A DNA stretch of 13,772 nucleotides from Pseudomonadota bacterium (GCA_023418705.1 JAEZYZ010000415.1:1-13772); one strand, 5' to 3'. Counted from the stretch's first letter, positions 1-6,122 are shown. Numbers and translations are program-made. The notes: generated from the letters alone by a model not told the origin.

Positions 1-1
1 C

Positions 2-94
2 CGCGCCGCCGCGGGAGACCGTGACCTCGCGACCGCCCGCCGCGCCGACGCGGCAGACCGTACCCTCGCGACCGCCCGCCGCGCCGACGCGGCA
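2..94 (+). repeat. 39-bp tandem repeat in the HNH linker, about 2.5 copies
   Basis: Bases 25-55 and 64-94 are identical over 31 bases, a period of 39 bases (13 codons). A diverged partial copy lies before them at about 2-23. The repeat encodes a Ser-Arg-Pro-Pro-Ala-Ala-Pro-Thr-Arg linker unit just before the HNH domain, so it looks like in-frame linker expansion in the ancestral gene. Confidence 0.8.
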
Positions 95-285
95 CCACGT
101 GAGCGCCGCGATCCGGCGTGAGGTGTGGGCGCGCGATGCGGGGCGGTGTGCTTACACCGACCATCCCGGACGGCGCTGTCCGGAGACAGCTTGGAGCTGC
201 ATCACCGCGAAGCGCCTGCGATGGGCGGCCCGGACACCGTGGACAACCTGGAGCTTCGGTGTCCTCCCCAATTTGCTGGATGCTT
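3..285 (+). pseudogene. HNH endonuclease C-terminal remnant, frameshifted
   Basis: The window opens inside a reading frame that encodes a Pro/Ala/Arg-rich linker and then an HNH-type zinc-finger nuclease domain: a REVWARD motif and a CAYTDHPGRRC motif near bases 118-180. At about 188-196 the family pattern continues in another frame with LELHHREA and then DTVDNLELRC. At about 265-275 it returns to the first frame with NLLDA, where HNH proteins usually read HNLL. The last catalytic His of the H-N-H triad is lost at that second shift. Two frameshifts and a missing catalytic residue make it a non-functional relic. The normal 3' end is replaced by the dispersed repeat that starts near 286. The 5' end lies outside the window. 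Family identity rests on motifs recognised by eye. Confidence 0.6.
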
Positions 286-361
286 CGGGATCTCCGCTCT
301 GGCAACCGGATCGGTGCTCTGGCAACCGGATCGGTGCTCTGGCAACCGGATCGGTGCTCTA
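286..361 (+). repeat. Dispersed structured repeat, partial copy (copy 0), with triplicated 3' end
   Basis: The stretch CTTCGGGATCTCCGCTCTGG matches the right half of the full copy at 8792-8921 read on the minus strand. The element's last 20 bases, GGCAACCGGATCGGTGCTCT, are present three times in exact tandem at 301-360, followed by AGA, which completes the terminal TCGGTGCTCTAGA. The left half (first hairpin, GAAAATGAGA box and left inverted repeat) is absent. It abuts the HNH remnant, so either the repeat inserted into the gene or a deletion joined them. Confidence 0.75.
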
Positions 362-378
362 GATCGAAGCTCGAGTTG

Positions 379-399
379 GGGACCGACGACATCGGTCCC
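379..399 (+). other. Small perfect hairpin between convergent genes
   Basis: GGGACCGA at 379-386 and TCGGTCCC at 392-399 are perfect reverse complements with a 5-base loop. It lies downstream of the HNH remnant, in the 362-581 stretch where I see no gene. There is no T tract, so a terminator role is unproven. Confidence 0.35.
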
Positions 400-440
400 T
401 CCTCCGCTCGTGCGATCTTCCTGCGATCGATCTCCGATCC

Positions 441-484
441 GAACGCTTCGCACGACGCTAGCTCGGTGGTGTGCGAAGCATTTT
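441..484 (+). terminator. Possible intrinsic-type terminator downstream of the HNH remnant
   Basis: GCTTCGCAC at 445-453 pairs perfectly with GTGCGAAGC at 471-479 (9 bp, 17-base loop). It is followed by A and then TTTT at 481-484, and A/T pairs further out can extend the stem past one mismatch. It lies between a plus-strand gene relic and the minus-strand aldo/keto reductase, where a terminator is expected. The T tract is short, so this is tentative. Confidence 0.35.
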
Positions 485-581
485 CACTGAATCGAGGTGG
501 ACCGAAGACCCTGACGGTCTCTGTGTGAACGATCTCCGGGCCGCCCGGCGGCGCGCCCTGCGGGACCTTCGATGCGTGGTC

Positions 582-1562
582 TCAGCGGTTGACGCTGCTC
601 ATGTCGGGGTAGCGGGCGCCGTGGGCGGCATGGCGAGGCGCGGCCGCCTCCAACCGCTCGAGGTCGGCCGGCGTGAGCTTCACGCCGGTCGCGGCGACAT
701 TTTCTTCCAGGTTCGCGCGCCGCCGGGTTCCCGGGATGGGGACGATGTCCTCTCCTCGTGCCAGCACCCAGGCCAGCGCAAGCTGCGCGGCGGTGCAGCC
801 CTTCTCGCTGGCGAGCTGGCGCACCCGCTCGACCACCTCCAGGTTCTTGCGGAAGTTCTCGCCCTGGAAGCGCGGGAAGAAGCGCCGCCGATCGTCGGGG
901 TCGAAGTCGTCCGGGCTCTTGATCTTGCCGCTCAAAAATCCGCGGCCGAGCGGGCTGTACGCCACGAACCCGATCCCGAGCTCCCGCACCACCCCCAGGA
1001 TCTCGTCCTCGGGCTCGCGGCTCCAGAGCGAATATTCGGTCTGAAGCGCCGAGATCGGGTGCACCGCGTGCGCGCGGCGGATGGTGGCGGGCGCCGCTTC
1101 GGAGAGGCCGAGGTAGCGCACCTTCCCGGCTTTCACGAGCTCCGCCATCGCGCCGACGGTCTCCTCGATCGGCACCTTCGGATCCACCCGGTGCTGATAG
1201 TACAGGTCGACGTGGTCGACGCCGAGCCGCGTGAGCGAGGCGTCGATGCACGCCCGCACGTACTCCGGCCGGCCGTCGATGCCGAGGAACGCGCCGTCCT
1301 CGCCGCGCACGTTGCCGAACTTCGTCGCGAGGATCACGCGGTCGCGCAGCGGGCGGAGCGCCCGCCCGACGAGCTTTTCGTTCGTGAACGGCCCGTACAT
1401 GTCCGCGGTGTCGAAGAAATCGACCCCGAGCTCCACCGCATGGCGGATGGTGGCGATCGATTCTTCGTCGTTGCTGGCCCCGTAGAACTCGGACATCCCC
1501 ATGCAGCCGAGCCCCACCTCCGAAACCGTGAGCCCCTGCTTCCCTAGACGGCGTTTTTTCAT
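582..1562 (-). CDS. Aldo/keto reductase
   Basis: An NADP(H)-dependent (beta/alpha)8-barrel oxidoreductase of 326 residues, the usual length for the soluble aldo/keto reductase family. It would reduce aldehydes or ketones in the cytoplasm; the physiological substrate cannot be told from sequence. The catalytic tetrad is complete: Asp51 and Tyr56 in FDTADMYG, Lys81 in ATKFG and His124 in YYQHRVD. The C-terminal cofactor loop IPGTRRRANLEEN is typical of the AKR subgroup often annotated as pyridoxal reductase or auxin-induced-protein-like. The ATG at 1562 begins the canonical MKKRRLGKQGLTVSEVGLGCMG strand; only a weak purine-rich stretch precedes it. It is divergent from the ABM gene, with repeat copy 1 in the shared 5' region. 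Confidence 0.93.
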   Translation of the reverse strand: MKKRRLGKQGLTVSEVGLGCMGMSEFYGASNDEESIATIRHAVELGVDFFDTADMYGPFTNEKLVGRALRPLRDRVILATKFGNVRGEDGAFLGIDGRPEYVRACIDASLTRLGVDHVDLYYQHRVDPKVPIEETVGAMAELVKAGKVRYLGLSEAAPATIRRAHAVHPISALQTEYSLWSREPEDEILGVVRELGIGFVAYSPLGRGFLSGKIKSPDDFDPDDRRRFFPRFQGENFRKNLEVVERVRQLASEKGCTAAQLALAWVLARGEDIVPIPGTRRRANLEENVAATGVKLTPADLERLEAAAPRHAAHGARYPDMSSVNR

Positions 1563-1657
1563 CCGCGCCCATATAGGGCTGGTCGGAGAACGCGCAAGGC
1601 CCGCGGCTCGGGCGCTCGGCCGTGCCCGGTTGCCAACGCCCGGCGGGCGTCTCTAGA

Positions 1658-1771
1658 GCGACAAACGGTTTGCGGAGCAAGCCCTTTGTCGCGAAAAATG
1701 AGACCATCTAGAGCACCGAGCCGAGAGCAGACCGAGGGTTTCCGCGCTGGCAAACGGATCGGTGCTCTAGA
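1658..1771 (+). repeat. Dispersed structured repeat, copy 1
   Basis: In order: hairpin A (arms 1658-1673 and 1677-1692, 3-base loop, 14 Watson-Crick pairs plus one G-T wobble); a GAAAAATGAGACCA box at 1693-1706; the left inverted repeat TCTAGAGCACCGA at 1707-1719; a short interior; and the right inverted repeat TCGGTGCTCTAGA at 1759-1771. The two 13-base ends are exact reverse complements. This copy lacks the roughly 50-base interior hairpin C seen in copies 3 and 4. It sits in the divergent region of the aldo/keto reductase and ABM genes and ends 11 bases before the ABM start codon. Confidence 0.85.
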
Positions 1772-1782
1772 CTCGCCCCACC

Positions 1783-2088
1783 ATGCTCATCGTGTTCGTC
1801 GACGTTCAGGTAAAACCCGAGGCCGTCGCAGTGTTTCGGGACGCCACCCTGAAAAATGCGAAACAAAGCGCTCAGGAGCCGGGCATCGCCCGCTTCGACG
1901 TCGTGCAAGATCGGGCCGATCCGCAACATTTCGTGCTGGTTGAAGTGTACCGGGACGACGACGCGCCCCAGCGCCACAAGGAAACCCCGCACTATCGCGC
2001 GTGGCGCGACGCGGTCGAGCCGATGATGGCCGCGCCGCGCCGAAGCACGAAATTCTCCAACCTGTACCCCGATGATGCCGGCTGGTGA
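1783..2088 (+). CDS. ABM-domain (antibiotic biosynthesis monooxygenase-like) protein
   Basis: A 101-residue protein of the dimeric alpha+beta barrel ABM superfamily (LsrG/YgiN-like quinol monooxygenases). Seen: an N-terminal strand MLIVFVDVQVKPEAV, the EPGIARFDVVQD strand, FVLVEVYRDDDA and the HKETPHYRAWRD helix ending in MMAAPR, all typical. These small enzymes act on quinols or related small molecules without a metal or flavin; the substrate here is unknown. No Shine-Dalgarno precedes the ATG, which lies 11 bases after repeat copy 1. The last 17 bases overlap the start of the dehydrogenase gene, so the two are probably translationally coupled and work on the same or successive metabolites. 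Confidence 0.88.
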   Translation: MLIVFVDVQVKPEAVAVFRDATLKNAKQSAQEPGIARFDVVQDRADPQHFVLVEVYRDDDAPQRHKETPHYRAWRDAVEPMMAAPRRSTKFSNLYPDDAGW

Positions 2089-3241
2089 CACCTTCGAGCT
2101 GGCGACCGCCCAGCGGGTGATCTTCGGCCGCGGCAGCAGCGGGCGGCTCGCCGAGCTGGCCGCCGAGCTTGGCGACCGCGTGCTCGTCGTGAGCGGCAAA
2201 AGCGCACGCCACGCCGCGCCGCTCGAAGCCGCGCTCACGGGCCGCGGTCTGGCAGCCGGACGCTTCCGCGTGACCGGGGAGCCCACCACCGAGGACGCCC
2301 GGCGGGGGGTGGCCGCGGCGCGCGAGCTCGGCGCCAACGTGGTGATCGGCATCGGCGGCGGCAGCGCCATCGACGCCGGCAAGGCGATCGCGGCGCTGCT
2401 GAGCAACCCAGGCGACCCGATCGACTACCTGGAGGTCGTCGGCAAGGGACAAAGCCTCACCGCCCCCAGCGTCCCGTACCTGGCCGTGCCGACGACGGCG
2501 GGCACGGGAGCCGAGGTGACGCGCAACGCCGTGCTCGAAGCGCCCGAGCACCACGTCAAGGTCAGCCTGCGCAGCCCGCTCATGCTGCCGCGGATCGCGC
2601 TGGTCGACCCGCAGCTGACGCTCGGCGTCCCGCCGGAGGTGACGGCCGCCACCGGCTTCGACGCGCTGGCGCAGGTGATCGAGCCGTTCGTGTCGCACAA
2701 GGCGAGCCCCCTGACCGATCCGTACTGTCTGGACGGCATGCGGCGCTCGGCGCGCTCGCTGCGCGCGGCCTTCGTCGACGGCAGCGACCTCGATGCGCGG
2801 GAAGATCTCTGCTTGACGAGCCTGTTCGGCGGGCTCGCGCTGGCCAACGCCAAGCTCGGGGCCGTGCACGGGTTCGCGGGGCCGCTCGGCGGCATGTACG
2901 GCGGCCCGCACGGCGCCCTGTGCGCGGCGCTGCTCCCCGACGTGATGCGCGTGAACCTCGCCGCGCTGCGCGCGCGCGCCCCGCACCACCCCTCGCTCGA
3001 GCGCTACGCCGTCGTGGCGCGCACCCTGACCGGCAACCCGAGCGCACGGGCCGAAGACGGCATCGACTGGGTGCGAGCGCTCGCCGAGGCGCTCGCCGTC
3101 CCCAAGCTCCGCGCCTACGGCGTCGCCCCCGAAGCCTTCGGCGAGATCGCCGAGAAGGCCAGGCGCGCCAGCAGCATGCAGGGCAACCCCATCCCGCTGA
3201 CAGACGAGGAGCTCCACGAGGTGCTCGCGGCGGCCACGTGA
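2072..3241 (+). CDS. Iron-containing alcohol dehydrogenase-fold protein, variant metal site
   Basis: A 389-residue protein of the Fe-ADH / maleylacetate reductase / dehydroquinate-synthase-like superfamily. The nucleotide-binding GIGGGSAIDAGKA (GGGS at 95-98) and the PTTAGTGAEVT loop (140-150) are intact. Canonical members bind the metal through Asp, His, His, His. Here the first position is Asp197, but the next is Gln201 (DALAQ instead of DALxH) and the third is Gly270 (AVHGFAG instead of xHxxAH); only His280 in the PHG motif remains. His266 is close and could substitute. Either the subfamily uses another ligand set or it is metal-independent. Substrate unknown. Start 2072 overlaps the ABM stop; Met2 at 2075 is equally possible. 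Convergent with the ThrRS-like gene 28 bases downstream. Confidence 0.88.
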   Translation: MMPAGDTFELATAQRVIFGRGSSGRLAELAAELGDRVLVVSGKSARHAAPLEAALTGRGLAAGRFRVTGEPTTEDARRGVAAARELGANVVIGIGGGSAIDAGKAIAALLSNPGDPIDYLEVVGKGQSLTAPSVPYLAVPTTAGTGAEVTRNAVLEAPEHHVKVSLRSPLMLPRIALVDPQLTLGVPPEVTAATGFDALAQVIEPFVSHKASPLTDPYCLDGMRRSARSLRAAFVDGSDLDAREDLCLTSLFGGLALANAKLGAVHGFAGPLGGMYGGPHGALCAALLPDVMRVNLAALRARAPHHPSLERYAVVARTLTGNPSARAEDGIDWVRALAEALAVPKLRAYGVAPEAFGEIAEKARRASSMQGNPIPLTDEELHEVLAAAT

Positions 3242-3257
3242 GCGGCGGGGCCGCGGA

Positions 3258-3284
3258 CAGCTCGTCGCCCTAAGGCGCGAGCTG
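3258..3284. terminator. Stem-loop between convergent genes, possible bidirectional terminator
   Basis: CAGCTCG (3258-3264) pairs with CGAGCTG (3278-3284), and CGCC (3266-3269) pairs with GGCG (3274-3277) around a CTAA loop, with T3265 bulged. That makes 11 pairs centred on the ThrRS-like stop codon in the 28-base gap between two converging genes. There is no T tract on either strand, so termination, if any, is not of the classical intrinsic type. Confidence 0.35.
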
Positions 3285-4454
3285 CTGCCGGAGGACCGGT
3301 ACGGCCTCGTCGAGCGGCAGCACGGCCCGCCCCGGCGCCGCGCGGATCGCGACCGAGCGCGCCGCCGCCTCGCGCGGGCCCACCACGGCGGCGACCGGGA
3401 TCGCGAGATCGTGCGCTTCGGCGATCTTCTTCGAGAGCGACTCCGCACGCAGATCGGCCCGCGCGCGCAGGGAGGCGCCTCGGAGCACCCGCTCGACCTC
3501 GCGCGCGTAGGCGTGGCACTCCTCGGCGACCGGCAGCACGACGACCTGTTCGGGCGCGAGCCAGGCGGGCAAGCGACCCTGGTGGTGCTCGAGCAGGATG
3601 CCCAAAAAGCGCTCCAGACTGCCGAGCAGCGCCCGGTGGAGCATCACCGGGCGCTGTCGCTTACCGTCTCGATCGGCGTACTGCACGTCGAAGCGCTCGG
3701 GCAGAAACAGGTCGAGCTGGATCGTCCCGCACTGCCAGGAGCGCCCGGAGCGATCCTGCAAGACGAACTCGAGCTTCGGCCCGTAGAAGGCTCCCTCCCC
3801 CGGGTGATGGGAGAGGGGCAGCCCTGCCCTCTGCGCGGCGCTCTGGAGCAGCTGCTCGGCGCGGTCCCAGCTCGCGTCGTCGCCCACCCGCTCTGGCGGA
3901 CGATCGGAGAACGCGAGCTGCATGGCCTCGAACCCGAGCGCCGCGTACAGCTCGCGCAGGCTGCGACAGAACCGCTCCACCTCTGCCTCGACCTGATCGA
4001 AAAGGCAGAAGATGTGCCCGTCGTCCTGTGTGAATTGGCGCAAGCGGAACAGGCCGTGCAGCGTGCCGCTCGGTTCGTTGCGGTGCACGACGCCGAACTC
4101 CGCCAGCCGCAGCGGGAGGTCGCGGTACGACAAAGACATGCGGTGGGCTATTTTCATGTGCCCGGGGCAGTTCACGGGCTTGAGCGCGGCCGGCGCTCCC
4201 TCCTCCGGAACGTGGAACATACCGCCCGCGAAGTGGCTCAGGTGCCCGCTGGCCTGCCAGATCGGCAGTCGAAGCAGCTGCGGCGTCCGCACTTCTCGGA
4301 AGCCGTCTTGCCAGAGGATCCGGCGCAGGGCGCCCTCCAGTGTCTGCAGGAGGGCCAGGCCGCGGGGGTGCCAGAACACCATCCCGGGCGCTTCGGGCTC
4401 GAAATGAAAGAGGTCCAGCTCGTTGCCGAGGTGTCGATGATCGAAGGGGTCCAT
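3270..4454 (-). CDS. Threonyl-tRNA synthetase-like protein without TGS and editing domains
   Basis: A 394-residue class II aminoacyl-tRNA synthetase core, against about 640 residues for ordinary bacterial ThrRS. It begins at the catalytic domain (HRHLGNELDLFHF, EAPGMVFWH), so the N-terminal TGS and N2 editing domains are absent, not frameshifted. Threonine-recognition zinc ligands are all present: Cys96 in PVNCPGHMK, His147 in TQDDGHIF and His273 in PVMLHRALLGS. Motif 2 (VHRNEPSGTLHGLFRLRQFTQ, 123-143) and motif 3 Arg282 are intact. The HGTP anticodon-binding domain covers about 300-394. It should charge tRNA-Thr, or hand activated threonine to another carrier, but cannot clear Ser in cis. 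Start 4454 is chosen because AGGA lies 7 bases upstream and homology begins there. A Thr-rich leader ORF and a promoter precede it. Confidence 0.9.
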   Translation of the reverse strand: MDPFDHRHLGNELDLFHFEPEAPGMVFWHPRGLALLQTLEGALRRILWQDGFREVRTPQLLRLPIWQASGHLSHFAGGMFHVPEEGAPAALKPVNCPGHMKIAHRMSLSYRDLPLRLAEFGVVHRNEPSGTLHGLFRLRQFTQDDGHIFCLFDQVEAEVERFCRSLRELYAALGFEAMQLAFSDRPPERVGDDASWDRAEQLLQSAAQRAGLPLSHHPGEGAFYGPKLEFVLQDRSGRSWQCGTIQLDLFLPERFDVQYADRDGKRQRPVMLHRALLGSLERFLGILLEHHQGRLPAWLAPEQVVVLPVAEECHAYAREVERVLRGASLRARADLRAESLSKKIAEAHDLAIPVAAVVGPREAAARSVAIRAAPGRAVLPLDEAVPVLRQQLAP

Positions 4455-4461
4455 GGTCTCG

Positions 4462-4533
4462 TCCTGGTTTTGGGGCCCGAGCCGTCCAGGATCCGAGCGA
4501 TGCACCGACACGCCGTCCCGTCCGGGCTCGGGC
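4462..4533 (-). promoter_or_regulatory. Alternative stem-loops in the ThrRS-like leader, one covering the ribosome-binding site
   Basis: Read on the minus strand, three competing pairings are possible. (1) GCCCGAGCC (4533-4525) with GGCTCGGGC (4483-4475), 9 bp perfect. (2) The same upstream segment, as CCGAGC, with GCTCGG (4498-4493), 6 bp. (3) TCCTGG (4491-4486) with CCAGGA (4467-4462), 6 bp perfect, hiding the AGGA that serves the ATG at 4454. Pairing 1 encloses one arm of pairing 3 and leaves the other outside, so they exclude each other except as a pseudoknot. This fits a sequester/anti-sequester switch controlled by the ribosome on the leader ORF. No T tract is present, which argues for translational rather than intrinsic-terminator attenuation. 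Pairings were found by hand, without energies. Confidence 0.5.
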
Positions 4534-4564
4534 GGGGTCAGCGTTTCTGTTGAGGTCGACCGAC

Positions 4565-4636
4565 TTATCGGACGCGCACGACGCCGCTCCCGCCGCTGCG
4601 GGTGGTGGTCGTGGTGGTCGCGAAAAGGGCGAACAT
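4565..4636 (-). CDS. Threonine-rich leader peptide (23 aa) of the ThrRS-like gene
   Basis: A 23-codon ORF that begins MFALFA, continues with six consecutive threonine codons (ACC ACC ACG ACC ACC ACC, residues 7-12) and ends VVRVR before a TAA at 4567-4565. It lies 110 bases upstream of the ThrRS-like start on the same strand. The ATG at 4636 falls at or one base from the transcription start predicted from the promoter at 4672-4644, so it would be translated as a leaderless or near-leaderless message, as known for trpL in rhizobia. A run of codons for the amino acid that the downstream enzyme charges is the hallmark of ribosome-mediated attenuation (compare thrL, hisL, trpL). Stalling at the Thr run when Thr-tRNA is scarce would change folding of the 110-base leader. 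Not proven by expression data. Confidence 0.7.
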   Translation of the reverse strand: MFALFATTTTTTRSGGSGVVRVR

Positions 4637-4643
4637 CGGTGTC

Positions 4644-4672
4644 AAATTACGTCGGGGTCCGACGGCTGTCAA
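4644..4672 (-). promoter_or_regulatory. Sigma70-type promoter of the ThrRS-like gene, palindrome in the spacer
   Basis: On the minus strand, TTGACA (4672-4667) is followed after exactly 17 bases by TAATTT (4649-4644): a consensus -35 and a good -10 at ideal spacing. AT-rich hexamers like these are conspicuous in this GC-rich sequence. Predicted +1 is about 4637-4636, at the leader ORF ATG. The spacer contains a perfect palindrome, CGTCGG-ACC-CCGACG (4664-4650), which could be a repressor operator; no regulator is identified. Confidence 0.7.
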
Positions 4673-4734
4673 TCGGAGCGCGTTTTCTGCTAAGACCGCG
4701 GCCTGAGCGAGGCGGGCTTTCAAAGGTGAGACCG

Positions 4735-5226
4735 ATGCAGGCGCTGAAGGAGAAGGCGATCGTGCCGGCGTTGGTGGCCTTCACGGTGCTCCACCTCGGC
4801 ACGACGCTGCTCCGGGGTGTGCCGGACGCCGCGCGCCAGCTCGTCTGGCCGCTGGTCGCGTGGTACGGCGACGGGCTCCGCATGGTCAACACCTGGGGCA
4901 TGTTCTCCCGGCGCACCCAGCAGCCGGAGGTGGTCGTGCGTGTTTGGCCCGCCGAGGGCGAGCCCTGGATGTTGCTGCACAGCAGCGAGCGGGCCTCGAC
5001 GCTCGACCGCGTTCGGGACGTGCGGCTGCGCAAGCTGTTGAACAACTTGAACGAGAACGGCTCGCTCCAGCGCCAGGGCAAGGAGCTCTGCCGCTACGCC
5101 TGCCAGGCCGCTGCCGATCGATCGGAGCGGGTGAGGCGTGTCGAGGTGCTCGAAGCGCGGGAGGGGAGCGCGCACCAGGTGGCAGCCCACCGGTGCCGCG
5201 CGTGTGCCGAGGAGCGGGCTCGATGA
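4735..5226 (+). CDS. Single-TM protein, partner of the HTTM protein
   Basis: A 163-residue protein. Residues about 8-26 (AIVPALVAFTVLHLGTTLL) form one N-terminal membrane segment; the rest is soluble, with a short W-G-M-F motif (54-57), a strand-rich VVVRVWPAEGEPWMLLH stretch and an Arg/Glu-rich helical C-terminus. Small one-TM proteins with a WxMF-type motif are commonly encoded beside HTTM genes (the DUF5819-like pattern), and I place it there by resemblance and position only. The start is well supported: AAAGGTGAG lies 8 bases before the ATG. Its stop overlaps the HTTM start as ATGA, so the two should be translated together and may form one membrane complex. Function unknown. Confidence 0.8.
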   Translation: MQALKEKAIVPALVAFTVLHLGTTLLRGVPDAARQLVWPLVAWYGDGLRMVNTWGMFSRRTQQPEVVVRVWPAEGEPWMLLHSSERASTLDRVRDVRLRKLLNNLNENGSLQRQGKELCRYACQAAADRSERVRRVEVLEAREGSAHQVAAHRCRACAEERAR

Positions 5227-6122
5227 GGTGGCTGGCTGATTTCGTGCGCCGCTTCTTCACCGCGCCGACCGACGGCAGCTCGGCGTCCCTGTTCCGCATC
5301 GCCTTCGGCGTCCTCGCGACCTGGACGGCGCTCGGCGTGCTCTGGAACCTGGACCGCTACTACGGCGCTCAGGGGCTCGTCCCCTGGCGCAGCGTGCGCC
5401 ATTTCCCCGAGCTCTACTTCACGCCCTTCGCACTCTTTCCGGGCAGCGACGGCGTCCCGCTGCTGCTCGCGCTCGCGTTCCTCGTCGCTTCGCTCTTGCT
5501 CACCGCCGGCGTGCGCCCGCGGCTGTGCGCGCTCTGCATCTTCCTCGTCAACGTCGCCTTGCAGCACCGCAATCCCTACGTGGTCAACAGCGGCGATCGC
5601 TTGTTCGTGATCCTCGCCGCGCTCTCGACGCTGATGCCGCTTGGGGCCCGCTGGTCGCTCGGGCCCACGGGGACCCAGCCCGGCTGGCTGTGGGGGCAGC
5701 GGCTGGTGCAGCTGCAGATCGCCTACATCTATTTGTTCTCCTGCTTCAGCAAGCTCCGCTACTCCCACTGGCTCGACGGCACCGCCCTCACCCACGTCCT
5801 GGCGTCCCCCGTGCTGAGCGAATGGCCCGCGACGCTCGAGCCGAGCGTGCCGCTGCGACTGCTCGCCTGGGGAACATTGCTCTTCGAGCTGACGTTCCCG
5901 CTGCTGGTCTGGCACAAGCGGCTTCGTCCCTACTTTTTGATCGGTGGGGTGGTGTTTCACCTCGGGATCGAGGTGCTGCTCCGGATCCCGATGTTCAGCG
6001 CCATCATGATCGTGAGCTACGCCTGCTTCGTGAGCGACAGCGCGAGCGCACGGCTAATCCGTGGGGTGCTGCGCCCGCTCGGTGGGCTCCGCCGCCTCGC
6101 CCGGACGCCTTCGGTCCTTTGA
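5223..6122 (+). CDS. HTTM-domain membrane protein (vitamin K-dependent gamma-carboxylase-like)
   Basis: A 299-residue polytopic inner-membrane protein of the HTTM family, which shares its fold with the membrane part of vitamin K-dependent gamma-carboxylase. Features: an N-terminal LFRIAFGVLATWTALGVLW segment; hydrophobic segments near 79-95, 101-116, 127-140, 161-176, 213-230 and 237-271; the family signature RNPYVVNSGDRLFVILAALSTLMP at 116-139; and FSCFSKLRYSHWLDGTAL at 172-189. The C-terminal soluble domain of true carboxylases is missing, as in most bacterial HTTM proteins, whose reaction is unknown. The ATG overlaps the stop of the upstream one-TM gene (ATGA). The family call is firm; carboxylase activity is not implied. 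Confidence 0.85.
   Translation: MRWLADFVRRFFTAPTDGSSASLFRIAFGVLATWTALGVLWNLDRYYGAQGLVPWRSVRHFPELYFTPFALFPGSDGVPLLLALAFLVASLLLTAGVRPRLCALCIFLVNVALQHRNPYVVNSGDRLFVILAALSTLMPLGARWSLGPTGTQPGWLWGQRLVQLQIAYIYLFSCFSKLRYSHWLDGTALTHVLASPVLSEWPATLEPSVPLRLLAWGTLLFELTFPLLVWHKRLRPYFLIGGVVFHLGIEVLLRIPMFSAIMIVSYACFVSDSASARLIRGVLRPLGGLRRLARTPSVL

Noticed and set aside
301..360. CRISPR-like array
   Set aside because: The three 20-base units are directly adjacent with no spacers, and no cas genes are present. It is a tandem duplication of a repeat end.
484..1707. Very long open frames opposite or out of phase with the aldo/keto reductase
   Set aside because: They arise from high GC on the strand opposite or in other frames of a clearly functional gene. 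The translations are Arg/Ala-rich with no domain, and their ends run into the repeat.
4455..4511. Longer ThrRS-like start at 4511
   Set aside because: The extra 19 residues have no similarity to ThrRS, and the ATG at 4454 has AGGA at 7 bases. The upstream stretch instead contains the regulatory stems.
4455..4636. T-box riboswitch or intrinsic terminator in the ThrRS-like leader
   Set aside because: I see no T-box-like conserved sequence and no GC stem followed by a T tract. The leader ORF with alternative stems explains the region better.
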